From Levilactobacillus brevis (lineage in GTDB: Bacteria > Bacillota > Bacilli > Lactobacillales > Lactobacillaceae), in contig CP032931.1 in the NCBI GenBank assembly GCA_003666485.1, positions 2,170,001-2,234,000 of the forward strand: a stretch of 64,000 nt of DNA, in the 5' to 3' direction. How positions within the stretch are numbered: the first letter of the stretch is position 1; every line of letters starts with the position of its first letter. Of the stretch, positions 54,617 through 63,824 are shown one piece after another. The position numbers and the translations under genes are program-made. The notes under the pieces were generated by a model, which saw only the letters and a program-made list of their open reading frames with translations, did not search any database and was not told the DNA's origin.

Positions 54617-55072
54617 CTAATCCGCAAGCATGCGGTCAATCGTCTTTTCTAATTGTAAGGCACCCTGGTGAGAAACACAAACGGTCAAGACGGAACTGTC
54701 ATCGCCCACCGTGCCAAACACGAATTCATAACGCATCTGGTCCAGTAGTGACGCAATTACTGGGCCGTTACCGGGCAAGACCTTGAGAATCGTGAATTGG
54801 TCTTGGACCGCGAAGGATATGTAAGCGTTTTGTAAGGTGCGCTGCAACTTCTTTTGGGTATCGATTTTTTTCTGGACGGGTAGACTGTAGCGGTAACCCC
54901 CGGATTCTGCTGGGAGTTTGACCAGCTGCATCTCCTTGATATCCCGTGAAATAGTCGCCTGCGTCACGTGAATCCCATCCTCATCCAATAGCCGGACAAA
55001 ATCCTCTTGTCGTTCAATTTCTCGTGATGTCAGTAATCGTTTGAGCAATTGCTGGCGTTCCTGCTTCTTCAT
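54617..55072 (-). CDS. argR: Arginine repressor-type regulator ArgR
   Basis: A 151-residue ArgR/AhrC regulator, hexameric and arginine-responsive in characterised members. The winged HTH (about 1-70) reads LLTSREIERQEDFVRLL and VTQATISRDIKEMQL. The C-terminal oligomerisation and arginine-binding domain has GTVGDDSSVLTVC (about 122-134), a form of the GDD motif. It stands between tlyA and recN, the usual place for the ahrC copy in Firmicutes, so it is probably the housekeeping copy. Confidence 0.95.
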   Translation of the reverse strand: MKKQERQQLLKRLLTSREIERQEDFVRLLDEDGIHVTQATISRDIKEMQLVKLPAESGGYRYSLPVQKKIDTQKKLQRTLQNAYISFAVQDQFTILKVLPGNGPVIASLLDQMRYEFVFGTVGDDSSVLTVCVSHQGALQLEKTIDRMLAD

Positions 55073-55164
55073 ACCTAGCCCCCCTTATGTGATAAAAATG
55101 CATAATCTTATCATATACCAGACCTAAGTATTTGGAAAGTAAATTCTCATAAATTTCTCATAAT

Positions 55165-55980
55165 CTATTGCTTTAAGCCTTTGTAGGCGGCCGCAATCGT
55201 GTCAGCCACCGATACCGAACTTGCACAAACTGCATGTTTATCAACTGAGCGTAAATGAACGAGGAACTCAATATTGCCCTCTCCCCCACGAATCGGTGAG
55301 AAATCGAGGCCTAAAACGCTGTACCCGGTCGCCACGGCAAAGTCGATAATCATCTGTACCACTTGTGTATGCGCGTTGCGATCACGGACGATACCGTGAC
55401 TGCCCACGTCTTCGCGGTCGGCCTCAAATTGTGGCTTGATCAACGCTACCACGTCGCCATTTACCGCCAAAATCGCCTTCAGCGGTGGCAAAATCATTTT
55501 TAATGAAATAAACGACACGTCGATCGAGGCAAATGTCGGTTGGCCCTTGGTGAAGTCAGCTAACTTACTGTAGCGGAAATTGGTGTGCTCCATGACGATG
55601 ACGCGCGGATCTTGCCGGAGCTTCCAGACCAGCTGGTTACTGCCAACATCGAGCGCATAGCTAAGCTTGGCCCCGTTTTGCAACATCACGTCGGTGAAGC
55701 CCCCGGTCGACGAACCAATGTCCAAGACAATGCGGTCGGTCACGTCGATGTCGAAGGCCTTCAGTGCCTTGGCCAGCTTGAACCCGCCCCGTGACACGTA
55801 TGGCAAGGGATGACCCTTCAAATGCAACTCCGTATCAATCGGAATCAACGACCCTGGTTTATCCAGCCGTTCCTCGTTCGTCCCCAGAATTTCACCCGCC
55901 ATGACGGCCCGTTTGGCGTCATCTAAAGACGTATACAAGCCTTGTTCGACCAGTAGATCTGCGACCCGCTTCTTTTTCAT
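55165..55980 (-). CDS. tlyA: TlyA-family rRNA (cytidine-2'-O)-methyltransferase / S4-domain protein
   Basis: A 271-residue protein of the TlyA family, historically named hemolysin A; characterised members are 2'-O-methyltransferases acting on rRNA. An N-terminal S4 RNA-binding domain (about 3-65, VADLLVEQGLYTSLDDAKRAV) is followed by an FtsJ-like domain with VLDIGSSTGGFTDVMLQNGA (about 83-102), SIDVSFISLKMILP and ALIKPQFEA. The ATG immediately follows the ispA stop. Confidence 0.93.
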   Translation of the reverse strand: MKKKRVADLLVEQGLYTSLDDAKRAVMAGEILGTNEERLDKPGSLIPIDTELHLKGHPLPYVSRGGFKLAKALKAFDIDVTDRIVLDIGSSTGGFTDVMLQNGAKLSYALDVGSNQLVWKLRQDPRVIVMEHTNFRYSKLADFTKGQPTFASIDVSFISLKMILPPLKAILAVNGDVVALIKPQFEADREDVGSHGIVRDRNAHTQVVQMIIDFAVATGYSVLGLDFSPIRGGEGNIEFLVHLRSVDKHAVCASSVSVADTIAAAYKGLKQ

Positions 55981-56883
55981 TTATTTCACCCGTTTCGTAT
56001 CAAAGTAACTAAAGAACGCTGCCAACAGACTGGTATCTACCGTAGCTGGCAGGTCAGCTAGGGCGGCTTGCCCCTGCGCAATCGTCTTGATCAGCGCCTG
56101 ATTAGCCCCCGTCAAGCCCAGCTTACCCGGATAGGTATTCTTGGCCTCACCGGCGTCCTTCTGCGTGGCCTTCCCCAGCTCGGCTGGCGTGCTGACCACG
56201 TCTAAGATGTCATCGTAGATCTGAAAGGCCAGTCCAAAGGCATCCGCAAACCGCAATAAAGGTTCCCGCTGACTTTGCGGCGCACCGGCTAAGATTAAAC
56301 CAGCCTGTACGGCGTAATGGAGCAAAGCACCGGTCTTTTCACGGTGTAATACCCGCAACCGATCCATCGGTAGGTCCACGTGTTCATTTTGAATATCCTT
56401 GGCCTGACCCGCGACCATTCCGTGGGGACCAGCCGCCACGGCCAATGCTTGAACCAGTGCCGCGCTGGTCTCCGCCGGCAGATCCGTGGCCGTTAACCAC
56501 TGAAAGGCCAACGTTAACAGGCCATCCCCGGCCAGCGTGGCCATCCCAGCACCAAATTTCATGTGGTTGGTCGGCTCACCCCGGCGCAGGGCATCATTGT
56601 CCATCGCTGGCAGATCGTCGTGAATCAACGAATAAGTATGCAGCAGTTCCAGCGCCATGACCGGCCGCCAATCGCGGTCTTCGTCAAAGGTGGCGCCCAG
56701 CGTCTGCATCGTCGCCACGGTCAATAGTGGCCGCAAGCGTTTGCCCCCAGCTAAAACGGAGTAGCTCATGGCCTCGGCCAACCGCGCATCCCCACTGTCG
56801 GCCGCAATTGCATCCGCCAGTGGAGCATTTAGCCGCGGGACCCAGGTCGTCTCAAATGTTTGGAGCCGTGAATCAATCGGCAT
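55981..56883 (-). CDS. ispA: Polyprenyl (farnesyl/geranyl) diphosphate synthase
   Basis: A 300-residue short-chain trans-prenyltransferase that builds farnesyl or geranylgeranyl diphosphate for undecaprenyl and quinone synthesis. The first aspartate-rich motif is [11 protein letters not shown] (about 83) and the second is QIYDDILDV (about 226). The ATG at 56883 ([14 protein letters not shown]) is chosen because AAGGGGG lies 8-9 nt upstream; ATG 56889 is also possible. The start overlaps the xseB end. The product chain length cannot be read from sequence alone. Confidence 0.93.
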   Translation of the reverse strand: MPIDSRLQTFETTWVPRLNAPLADAIAADSGDARLAEAMSYSVLAGGKRLRPLLTVATMQTLGATFDEDRDWRPVMALELLHTYSLIHDDLPAMDNDALRRGEPTNHMKFGAGMATLAGDGLLTLAFQWLTATDLPAETSAALVQALAVAAGPHGMVAGQAKDIQNEHVDLPMDRLRVLHREKTGALLHYAVQAGLILAGAPQSQREPLLRFADAFGLAFQIYDDILDVVSTPAELGKATQKDAGEAKNTYPGKLGLTGANQALIKTIAQGQAALADLPATVDTSLLAAFFSYFDTKRVK

Positions 56884-57121
56884 CCCCATTGCCCCCTTGT
56901 GGCGTTTCAAAGGCGACTTCTTGGTCAGAATCGTTCATCATGGTCGTCAACGTCTTTTCCGCATCCTGTAAAGTCGCTTGCAGGCTCTTGCTCAACGCCA
57001 CCCCTTTTTGAAATTGGTCGAGGGCTTGTTCCAAGGGAATGTCGCCTTGTTCCAGTTGGGACACGATGGTCTCTAAAGTGGTTAAATTTTCTTCAAAAGT
57101 TGGTTGTTTTTCCTCACTCAT
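56873..57121 (-). CDS. xseB: Exodeoxyribonuclease VII small subunit
   Basis: An 82-residue XseB, beginning [40 protein letters not shown], a diagnostic helical hairpin, with a short acidic C-terminal tail. It pairs with XseA to degrade single-stranded DNA into oligonucleotides. The start at 57121 overlaps the xseA stop by 8 nt, and its own end overlaps the ispA start, so the three genes are translationally linked. Confidence 0.95.
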   Translation of the reverse strand: MSEEKQPTFEENLTTLETIVSQLEQGDIPLEQALDQFQKGVALSKSLQATLQDAEKTLTTMMNDSDQEVAFETPQGGNGDAD

Positions 57122-58466
57122 GATTATCCTCCGTTGCTGGTGTGATTGTTTTGATGTCTGCTTCCGCCGTGCCGTCACTCAGGTGAATCGTGGCTGGGGC
57201 CGGCTTCAGGTCCGTAACGCTCTTAACCACGTGGTCATTTTGCGTCACGTAACTGTAGCCCCGGCCCATGATCTTCAGTGGACTTAAATAATCCAGTCCA
57301 TTGATCAGTTGGGCCACGTGCTCCTGTTTTGTCGTCAGGTAGCGCTTGGCTTCGGTGTTCAGCCGGGCCGTCGTCTGACTCACGGTCAACTGGTCACGGT
57401 GCACCCGTTCCAATGGCGATTGGCTCCGCAACCCTTGTTGGGCCAATTGGAATCGTTGCTTGCGCTGGCGCAGTTGCGTCTGCATCGTTTGTCCCAACGC
57501 CTGTTGTGCGCGGTCTAAACGCTGGACGTAGGTTTCGTACAGCCGTTGGGGCTGGCGGAACACGTAGGCCGTCATTAATTTATTCAAACGTTCTTGTTGG
57601 AAATTGATGCGGTTGTTCATCGCATTGTACAGCCGCGTGCGTTGCTGGCTGAGCTTAAGCAGTTCATCGTTTAGGACTGGCACCGCCAATTCAGCCGCTG
57701 CAGTGGGCGTTGCCGCCCGGACATCGGCTACCAAGTCAGCAATCGTGGTATCCGTCTCGTGCCCGACCGAAGAAATAATCGGCAAGCGACTGGCAGCGAT
57801 GGCCCGGGCCACGCTTTCCTCATTGAAGGGCCACAGGTCTTCGATCGACCCACCACCCCGGCCAATGATCAGCGTGTCAAACGACCCGTTGGCATTGGCC
57901 CGCTGAATCTGGCGGACGATGTCAGGTGCAGCCGCGTCACCCTGGACTACCGCTGGATATAACACAATCTGGGCGATGGGGTAACGCCGCCGAGTGGTCG
58001 TGATGATATCTCGAATCACGGCCCCACTCGGACTGGTCACCACGGCAATGCGTTTGGGAAAGCGGGGTAATGGCCGCTTGGGCGCGGTAAATAAGCCCTC
58101 ATCGGCCAATTTTTGTTTCAGCTGTTCATAAGCCTGGTACAGCTGACCAACCCCATCTGGTTCCATCCGTTCCACGTAGATTTGATAGTTACCAGTTGGT
58201 TCATACAGGGAAATACGGCCGGTCACCAGTACCTTCATCCCCGTTTCCGGGGTGAATTTCAACTTTTCAAAGGCCGACTTGAACATGATCGCGCTGATTT
58301 TGGCGTGGTCGTCCTTGAGGCTGAAATACTGGTGGGCGTGAGGCCGCAGCCGAAAATTAGAGATTTCCCCCGTTAGGTAGACTTTCCCCAGGTACGGGTC
58401 CACGTCGAATTTGCGCTTTAAATATTGGGTCAGCGCTGTGACCGTTAAATAATCAGTTTGTGCCAC
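57114..58466 (-). CDS. xseA: Exodeoxyribonuclease VII large subunit
   Basis: A 450-residue XseA with an N-terminal OB fold ([16 protein letters not shown], then [11 protein letters not shown]) and the nuclease core (about 130-330): [19 protein letters not shown] and [18 protein letters not shown], then [24 protein letters not shown]-terminal coiled coils complete it. The GTG at 58466 (MAQTDYLTV) is the likely start, with GAGG close upstream; in-frame starts up to 58493 lie inside folD and cannot be excluded. Confidence 0.95.
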   Translation of the reverse strand: MAQTDYLTVTALTQYLKRKFDVDPYLGKVYLTGEISNFRLRPHAHQYFSLKDDHAKISAIMFKSAFEKLKFTPETGMKVLVTGRISLYEPTGNYQIYVERMEPDGVGQLYQAYEQLKQKLADEGLFTAPKRPLPRFPKRIAVVTSPSGAVIRDIITTTRRRYPIAQIVLYPAVVQGDAAAPDIVRQIQRANANGSFDTLIIGRGGGSIEDLWPFNEESVARAIAASRLPIISSVGHETDTTIADLVADVRAATPTAAAELAVPVLNDELLKLSQQRTRLYNAMNNRINFQQERLNKLMTAYVFRQPQRLYETYVQRLDRAQQALGQTMQTQLRQRKQRFQLAQQGLRSQSPLERVHRDQLTVSQTTARLNTEAKRYLTTKQEHVAQLINGLDYLSPLKIMGRGYSYVTQNDHVVKSVTDLKPAPATIHLSDGTAEADIKTITPATEDNHE

Positions 58467-59319
58467 GTTCCTCACTCCACTCACAAAGGTCAACCGTCTG
58501 TTGCATCAGGGTCGCAATCGTCATTGGCCCGACGCCACCGGGTACTGGCGTAATCGCGCCCGCCCGTTTCACGACGCCATCAAAGTCCACGTCGCCGGTC
58601 AATTTACCGTTCTCATCCCGGTCCATCCCAACGTCGATCACGATGGCACCAGGCTTCACGTCCGTTTCTTTAATCAGATGCGTGACCCCCGTGGCCACCA
58701 CCAAAACGTCCGCCTGTTGCGTCAGTTCGCTCAGATCCTTGGTGTACACGTGGGCGACGCTGACCGTCATATCGGCATTCAACAGCATGGATGCCATTGG
58801 CCGGCCAACAATCATACTGCGGCCGACCACCACCGCCCGTTTACCACGTAAATGCGTGTGCAGTGACTCCAGCATGGTCATGATGCCTCGCGGTGTGCAA
58901 GATACGGGATGGTGCCCCGGTAAATTTGCAAATAACTTGCCCACGTTCAGCGGGTGGAAGCCATCCACGTCCTTGTCCGGGTCGATGTGTGCCACCACGG
59001 CTTGTTCGTCCAGTCCAGCGGGTAATGGGGATTGCACCAGGATACCGTGAATCTTGGGGTCTTGGTTGTATTCGGCCACAACTTGTAAGAGTTCTGCTTG
59101 TGAAATCGTTGCGGGAAGCTGCCGTACGACTGAGTTGATGCCCAGTTGGCCGGCCTTCTTGTGCTTATTGCGCACGTAAATGGCGCTGGCGGGGTCCTCA
59201 CCCACGATAATGACTGCTAATCCGGGAATGATGCCCCGTTGTGCCAGGTTTGCCACCCGATCCTTAGTCTGCGCGTTGAGGTCCTTGGCCAGTTGTTTAC
59301 CGTCGATAATGGTCGTCAT
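58453..59319 (-). CDS. folD: Bifunctional methylenetetrahydrofolate dehydrogenase / cyclohydrolase FolD
   Basis: A 288-residue NADP-dependent enzyme interconverting 5,10-methylene- and 10-formyl-tetrahydrofolate, the cofactor used by Fmt. It has YVRNKHKKAGQLGI (catalytic Lys, about 50-63), VQSPLPAGLD (about 97), DVDGFHPLNVGKL, VVGRSMIVGRP (about 166) and PGGVGPMTIATLM (about 264). GGGAGGAAG lies upstream. Its 3' end overlaps xseA. It heads a DNA-repair and isoprenoid operon in the usual Firmicute order. Confidence 0.97.
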   Translation of the reverse strand: MTTIIDGKQLAKDLNAQTKDRVANLAQRGIIPGLAVIIVGEDPASAIYVRNKHKKAGQLGINSVVRQLPATISQAELLQVVAEYNQDPKIHGILVQSPLPAGLDEQAVVAHIDPDKDVDGFHPLNVGKLFANLPGHHPVSCTPRGIMTMLESLHTHLRGKRAVVVGRSMIVGRPMASMLLNADMTVSVAHVYTKDLSELTQQADVLVVATGVTHLIKETDVKPGAIVIDVGMDRDENGKLTGDVDFDGVVKRAGAITPVPGGVGPMTIATLMQQTVDLCEWSEERGTN

Positions 59320-59690
59320 GAAGTACTTCCTCCCGTAAATTTCAAGTTATCTTACATTTTAGCATAGTTGACCTGAAAACGGGACTGCATCACGTCGCAA
59401 AATGAACCGCACACTACCCGTTGAATGACTCAACTTTTTGTCGTTAAAATGGGCCGGCTAGGCGACAAGATTAGTCCGCGAACGTAAGATGGTCCGTGCT
59501 GGCCGCCTGACCGTTCGCCCACTAACGTAGTGAACGGTACCATTCCAGCGATATTCCCCTAACTGAGCCGACACAGGGGCACTAAATACTGGCGCCGGTA
59601 TTGCCACTTGTCAGTACTCCCGAATCAGGTCAGATCTGATTGCAGTTCACCTGTCACCAAGGATTAGCCCAATTACAGTAAAACACCCCC
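59320..59690. other. Gap upstream of folD with a decayed repeat fragment
   Basis: About 370 nt without a gene. GCTGGCCGCCTGACCGTTCG at 59498-59517 matches the outer end of the structured repeat, and weaker matches (CATTCCAGCG, then CTGAGCC) follow to about 59570, so this is a decayed copy (H) in plus orientation. CAGTAAAACAC near 59677 recurs at 31294. Confidence 0.5.
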
Positions 59691-59884
59691 GTAGCCGGGA
59701 GTCCGCCAAATATGAGCTCAGCCGTGGGAGTTCCCTTAGCGGCACGGTTCACGCCGGTTAGGGAACTGGCGACTTTGAGACGTGGTCTTCGGCTCAAAGT
59801 CGAGGAGACGAGACCGCTCTGTGGCTCGTCCCGCCGCCCACCGCGTTCCGGCTCATATTTGGCGGACGGACGGCGGCCAGCTAC
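59691..59884 (-). repeat. Intergenic structured repeat, copy I (full)
   Basis: A 194-nt full copy. In its own sense the closing stem is a perfect 17 bp, GTCCGCCAAATATGAGC with its complement. Internal hairpins: GACGAG/CTCGTC, CTTTGAG/CTCAAAG and AGTTCCCT/AGGGAACT extended by CGGC/GCCG-type pairs. Both ends read GTAGC outward, giving terminal inverted repeats. Confidence 0.9.
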
Positions 59885-59926
59885 TTATTACCAGGTGTTT
59901 TGGCATTCACAACCTTTAGTCAATAC

Positions 59927-59961
59927 AAAAAAGACCGACCACTAAATATTAGCAGTCAGTC
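59927..59961 (-). terminator. Terminator after nusB
   Basis: Stem GACTGAC..CTAA/TTAG..GTCGGTC on the minus strand, followed by TTTTTT, just past the nusB stop. Confidence 0.88.
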
Positions 59962-59970
59962 GATTTGTGA

Positions 59971-60399
59971 CTAGGATTGTGAATCCAAAGGTTCATCCAA
60001 CGTGTGCGCGAGCACCCCGTTGATGAACCGACGAGAACGGTCATCACTGAAGTTCTTGGCTAATTCCAAGGCTTCGTTGACGGCGACTCTGTTCGGCACG
60101 TCTTCCACGTAGTCAATTTCATAAAAAGCGATCCGCATGATCACCAAGTCAGTCTTGGCGATCCGCTTGAGTTGCCAGCCCGTGCTCAGGTACTGGTCGA
60201 TCTTGGCATCCAAGTCAGCTTGGTGTGCCAACACGCCAGTTACCAGCGTTTGGAGGTACTCAGGCACCGGAACGGTTTGGTCGGGGTCATCCGTCAAGAC
60301 ACGTTGATACAACGCATCGTGATCGGCATCAGGATTGGCATTCAGTGCAAAGAGCATTTGAAATGCACGTTCCCGAATTTGATGTCGTGTAAGTGTCAC
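59971..60399 (-). CDS. nusB: Transcription antitermination factor NusB
   Basis: A 142-residue all-helical NusB, which joins NusE (S10) at boxA for rRNA antitermination. It begins MTLTRHQIRERAFQMLFALN and contains IDQYLSTGWQLKRIAKTDLVIMRIAFYEI, VAVNEALELAKNFSDDRSRRFINGVL. The start codon is GTG, overlapping the stop of the Asp23-family gene (GTGA). It is the last gene of efp-asp23-nusB. Confidence 0.96.
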   Translation of the reverse strand: MTLTRHQIRERAFQMLFALNANPDADHDALYQRVLTDDPDQTVPVPEYLQTLVTGVLAHQADLDAKIDQYLSTGWQLKRIAKTDLVIMRIAFYEIDYVEDVPNRVAVNEALELAKNFSDDRSRRFINGVLAHTLDEPLDSQS

Positions 60400-60839
60400 T
60401 TTTGGTCACTGTCTCCTTCATCGCTCTGGTTAAACAGGTTATCAGGGTCGACCTGTTGCGCCGTCTTTTCGGGAATGACGCCCTCAACGTGCACGTTTAC
60501 TTCGCGCAGCTTGAGGTCCGTCATGAACAACAATTGTTGCTTCACGTTATCTTGAATGGCCAAGGCAACCTTGGGAACCGCTACCCCGTAGTTCAAGTAA
60601 ACGTAAACGTCAACTGCTAATTCGTCGCCGTCAAAGACCAGCTTCACGCCCTTACCATGTTGTTCCTTACGACCCAACAGTTCGGTGACGCTATTCGCTA
60701 AAGAACCCCGCATCCGAGCGACGCCTTCGGTTTGACTAGCCGCAATGCCGACGATGATTTCGAGGACTTGCGGTGCCACTTCGATTTTGCCCAAAGCAGG
60801 TTCCTTGGATTCTAAAATAATATTAGTATCTTCTGCCAT
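60396..60839 (-). CDS. Asp23/Gls24-family protein (second paralogue)
   Basis: A 147-residue Asp23/Gls24 (DUF322) protein of the YqhY type, which sits between efp and nusB in Firmicutes; YqhY is linked to control of fatty acid synthesis in Bacillus. The core reads IGKIEVAPQVLEIIVGIAASQTEG-like (seen at about 16-40), VDVYVYLNYGVAVPKVA and VNVHVEGVIPEK. It has an acidic C-terminal tail (NQSDEGDSDQK). The stop overlaps the nusB start. Confidence 0.93.
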   Translation of the reverse strand: MAEDTNIILESKEPALGKIEVAPQVLEIIVGIAASQTEGVARMRGSLANSVTELLGRKEQHGKGVKLVFDGDELAVDVYVYLNYGVAVPKVALAIQDNVKQQLLFMTDLKLREVNVHVEGVIPEKTAQQVDPDNLFNQSDEGDSDQK

Positions 60840-60878
60840 TCGTTGACCCTCCCTTACTGATTCAATGGATCGTAAAAC

Positions 60879-61439
60879 CTAGGCGCGAGAAATGTAAGTC
60901 CCATCGGTTGAGTTGATGGAGAGCTTGTCGCCTTCGTTAACGAAGAAAGGCACTTGAACAACCAAACCAGTGTTCATGGTAGCTGGCTTGGAACCACCAG
61001 AAGCGGTGTTGCCCTTGATACCAGGTTCAGTCGCAACGACTTCCAAAACGACCGTGTTTGGTACTTCGATACCGAGAACTTCGGAACCGTATTGGACCAA
61101 GTCAACGTTCATGTTTTCTTGTAAGTAAGGCAATTGATCCTTGATCTGTTCACCAGGCACTTCGATTTGTTCGAAGTTGTCGGTGTCCATGAAGACCCGG
61201 TTGTCGCCATCTTCGTACAGGTATTGCATCGAACGCGTTTGGATGTCCGCTTGTTCCATCTTAGCACCGGCACGGAAAGTCTTTTCTTGCACAGCACCCG
61301 TCCGTAAGTTCTTCAGCTTTGAACGAACGAAAGCGCCACCCTTACCAGGCTTAACGTGTTGGAATTCAATGATGCGCCAGATTGCGTGATCGACTTCAAT
61401 AGTTAAACCATTTTTAAAATCAGCAGTAGAAATTGCCAT
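60879..61439 (-). CDS. efp: Translation elongation factor P
   Basis: A 186-residue three-domain EF-P that relieves ribosome stalling at consecutive prolines. The tip loop [10 protein letters not shown] carries Lys33, the residue modified in many species; the modifying enzyme is not in this window. It begins [16 protein letters not shown], with AGGAGG 9-10 nt upstream, and ends [17 protein letters not shown]. It heads efp-asp23-nusB. Confidence 0.97.
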   Translation of the reverse strand: MAISTADFKNGLTIEVDHAIWRIIEFQHVKPGKGGAFVRSKLKNLRTGAVQEKTFRAGAKMEQADIQTRSMQYLYEDGDNRVFMDTDNFEQIEVPGEQIKDQLPYLQENMNVDLVQYGSEVLGIEVPNTVVLEVVATEPGIKGNTASGGSKPATMNTGLVVQVPFFVNEGDKLSINSTDGTYISRA

Positions 61440-61515
61440 AATGTGTTAGCCTCCTAAAATATGTCCTCTTTATAATATCAATTCTTACCCATAAAAAGCA
61501 AGATTGGTGTGCCAC

Positions 61516-62580
61516 TTACAAAATAATTAAATTTCGTGGCACGGTCGTCAATACCTCGTGACCCGTATCCGTGACCAGCAGATCATCCTCAATCCGGATG
61601 CCACCCTTGCCAGTAAAGTAGACGCCAGGTTCGACAGTGATGACCTCATTGGCCGCTAAAACGTCCGGCCACCCCCGCCCAATGTTGGGCCCTTCATGGA
61701 TATCTAACCCAATGCCGTGGCCAGTCCCGTGAATAAAGGCTGGACCATAGCCGTGATCGGTCAAGTATTGCCGACCCACCACGTCGAGTTCATCGCCGGT
61801 GGCCCCAGGACGCACGGCCGCCATGATCTTTTCTTGAGCCGTTTGGACCGCATGGTAAGCCGCCGTCAGTTCGGTACCCGGATCACCTAACGCAACGGTA
61901 CGCGTCAGATCCGAGGTGTAGCCATCCACGTAAAAGCCACAGTCGATGGTGACCAGATCGCCGGTCGCTAAGACCTTATCGCTAGCCTGCCCATGAGGCC
62001 AAGCCGAACGCACGCCGCTGGCCACAATCGTGCCAAAACTAGGCCCCGTCGCGCCGTGATCTTGCATCCAGCGTTCCAGCCATTGGGCGGCCTGCCGTTC
62101 GGTCATCCCCGGTCGCAACACCTCCAGCAAAGCGAGAACGCCTTCACTGGTCAATGCCGTGGCCCGGCGAATCGCAGCCAGCTCAGCCGGGTCTTTCACC
62201 TGCCGCAGCGTGTCGATGACATCCTTGAGTGGGACGATATCCGTCATTAAATGCTCGTCTAGCCACTCAAATTCGGCCAAGGTTAAACTATCTTCAATTC
62301 CCAGTACCGTGGCACCAGCAGCCTCTAAGGCATCATCTACGGCTTGTAAGTAGTCGCGGGTAATGGTCTTAGGCACCGTTGGCATCGTGCTAGCCAGTTC
62401 TGCTTCATACCGGGCGTCTGTGATAAACACCGCGTCATGTTGCGTGACCAACAAATACCCGTCGCCGGGTTCGACACTGGTTCCCACCAGATAACGTTGA
62501 TTACTGGGGGAGGAAACTAAAAAACTATCAATGCTCAGTCCTGCAAATTTGGCCTGCAGGCGTTCGATTCTAGTCGTCAT
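61516..62580 (-). CDS. Xaa-Pro aminopeptidase / M24 metallopeptidase
   Basis: A 354-residue pita-bread metallopeptidase. The N-terminal creatinase-like domain (about 1-125) precedes the catalytic domain, whose metal ligands are visible in IDCGFYVDGYTSDLTRT (two Asp, about 215-226), GTGHGIGLDIHE (His, about 286), TVEPGVYF (Glu, about 318) and RIEDDLLV (Glu, about 332). Family members remove the N-terminal residue before proline (PepP/PepQ type); whether this is an aminopeptidase or a Xaa-Pro dipeptidase is uncertain. It lies beside efp, the usual place in Firmicutes, and only 28 nt after the rpmA-operon terminator, so readthrough may supply part of its mRNA. Confidence 0.93.
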   Translation of the reverse strand: MTTRIERLQAKFAGLSIDSFLVSSPSNQRYLVGTSVEPGDGYLLVTQHDAVFITDARYEAELASTMPTVPKTITRDYLQAVDDALEAAGATVLGIEDSLTLAEFEWLDEHLMTDIVPLKDVIDTLRQVKDPAELAAIRRATALTSEGVLALLEVLRPGMTERQAAQWLERWMQDHGATGPSFGTIVASGVRSAWPHGQASDKVLATGDLVTIDCGFYVDGYTSDLTRTVALGDPGTELTAAYHAVQTAQEKIMAAVRPGATGDELDVVGRQYLTDHGYGPAFIHGTGHGIGLDIHEGPNIGRGWPDVLAANEVITVEPGVYFTGKGGIRIEDDLLVTDTGHEVLTTVPRNLIIL

Positions 62581-62608
62581 TTAACCTCAGCCTCCTTAAA
62601 AATTGGGA

Positions 62609-62654
62609 GAAAAAAGAAGAACTCAAAGCGAATTGGTCTCGCCTCAAGCTCTTC
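62609..62654 (-). terminator. Terminator after rpmA
   Basis: A 16-bp stem with G-T pairs (62639-62654 with 62616-62631) followed by TTTTTT on the minus strand. A smaller ACGAGG/CCTCGT hairpin lies just before it. Confidence 0.85.
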
Positions 62655-62678
62655 AGTCGTTACGAGGAAAACCTCGTG

Positions 62679-62978
62679 TTATTTAGCTGCTTCTTCTGCA
62701 ACTGGGTATACGGATACTTGACGCTTGTCACGGCCAAGACGTTCGAATTTAACGACGCCAGCAGCCTTAGCAAACAACGTATCGTCACCACCGCGGCCTA
62801 CGTTCAAGCCTGGGTAGATGTGCGTCCCACGTTGGCGGTAAAGGATAGAACCAGTGGTAACCGTCGAACCATCAGCAGCCTTCGTCCCAAGACGACGACC
62901 AGCAGAGTCACGACCGTTAGCAGTGGACCCACCACCTTTATGGTGAGAGAAGAATTGTAAGTTCATGTTCATCAGCAT
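62679..62978 (-). CDS. rpmA: 50S ribosomal protein L27
   Basis: A 99-residue L27 of the peptidyl-transferase region. It starts [19 protein letters not shown]: a nine-residue N-terminal extension ending in the FF motif that Prp protease cleaves in Firmicutes before L27 can function, and the prp gene stands next to it. [11 protein letters not shown] and [23 protein letters not shown] identify the family. The ATG at 62978 is chosen from GGAGGTG upstream. Confidence 0.97.
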   Translation of the reverse strand: MLMNMNLQFFSHHKGGGSTANGRDSAGRRLGTKAADGSTVTTGSILYRQRGTHIYPGLNVGRGGDDTLFAKAAGVVKFERLGRDKRQVSVYPVAEEAAK

Positions 62979-62997
62979 AAGTTTCACCTCCGCAATT

Positions 62998-63336
62998 TTA
63001 ATCTTTGATTTCAACGAATTCAACAAAATCCGCGTAATTTGTGGCGACATCTCTTAACCCATCCGCAAAACTCTGGAGGAGTGTTTGTCCCTTCAATTCG
63101 GTCGATGCTTCCAGCTTTGGTGGTAGGTGAACTTCCAGAAAGCCACCCGCCTGATCACGATTTTCGACTGACACCGGAATCTCAGCGACCCGCTGTAAGC
63201 CGTTAACTGTCGTAATCGCAAGCACCGAAACCGCAGCGCAAACAATGTCTTGACCATACTCACCTGAGTCAGCGTGGCCAGTGATTTGAAATGAGTTGAT
63301 TCGGTTCGCTCCATAATGGACCGTCGCATGAATCAT
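62998..63336 (-). CDS. prp: Ribosomal-processing cysteine protease Prp
   Basis: A 112-residue Prp (YsxB) cysteine protease, which removes the N-terminal extension of L27. The catalytic pair is visible as His21 in [18 protein letters not shown] and Cys33 in the same segment. It lies between rplU and rpmA, the diagnostic position, with GAGG 8 nt before the ATG. Its substrate site is present in the L27 encoded next. Confidence 0.96.
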   Translation of the reverse strand: MIHATVHYGANRINSFQITGHADSGEYGQDIVCAAVSVLAITTVNGLQRVAEIPVSVENRDQAGGFLEVHLPPKLEASTELKGQTLLQSFADGLRDVATNYADFVEFVEIKD

Positions 63337-63363
63337 CGAGATCGCCTCTTTTATTCGTTAGGC

Positions 63364-63672
63364 TTAAGCGTTGATAGCATCAACGACAACCTTAGTGTAT
63401 GGTTGTCGGTGACCCTTCTTCGTGTGTTGGCCCTTCTTGGCCTTGTACTTGAAAGTAACAACCTTCTTTTCCAGACCCTGCTTTTCAACAGTTCCAGTTA
63501 CGGTTGCACCAGCAACAGTTGGCGTCCCAATCTTAGGCGTGTCGCCACCGACAAAGACAACTTGGTCAAAAGTAACCTTTTCACCAGCTTCAACGTTCAA
63601 CTTTTCGACGTAAACAGCTTGGCCTGCTTCGACCTTGTACTGCTTGCCGCCAGTTACGATAATTGCGTACAT
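63364..63672 (-). CDS. rplU: 50S ribosomal protein L21
   Basis: A 102-residue L21 of the large subunit: [25 protein letters not shown] at the start and the RNA-binding [23 protein letters not shown] near the C-terminus. AAGGAGGTG precedes the ATG. First gene of rplU-prp-rpmA, with its own leader and a consensus promoter. Confidence 0.98.
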   Translation of the reverse strand: MYAIIVTGGKQYKVEAGQAVYVEKLNVEAGEKVTFDQVVFVGGDTPKIGTPTVAGATVTGTVEKQGLEKKVVTFKYKAKKGQHTKKGHRQPYTKVVVDAINA

Positions 63673-63789
63673 GTATGTGCACCTCCTTCATATAATTAGA
63701 CTTAGACTCGCCGAAAACGAGTGCTCCGCAAGCGGAAAACTTAAAACTCGTCCCGAGCGGTTGCAGCTGTGGAAGTCCACAAATACAAC
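63673..63789 (-). promoter_or_regulatory. 5' leader of rplU (probable L21 leader)
   Basis: A 117-nt leader with two visible hairpins on the minus strand, TCCGC-TTGC-GGA (about 63723-63735) and ACTCG/CGAGT (about 63706-63723). Firmicutes carry a described L21 leader here. Assignment rests on position and hairpins; I did not match a consensus. Confidence 0.5.
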
Positions 63790-63795
63790 ATGAAA

Positions 63796-63824
63796 ATTGT
63801 ACTTGATGGGGACCCTCGTGTCAA
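63796..63824 (-). promoter_or_regulatory. Promoter of rplU-prp-rpmA
   Basis: -35 TTGACA (63819-63824), 17-nt spacer, -10 TACAAT (63796-63801), minus strand. The stop codon of the upstream gene (TGA) lies inside the -35 hexamer. Confidence 0.9.
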
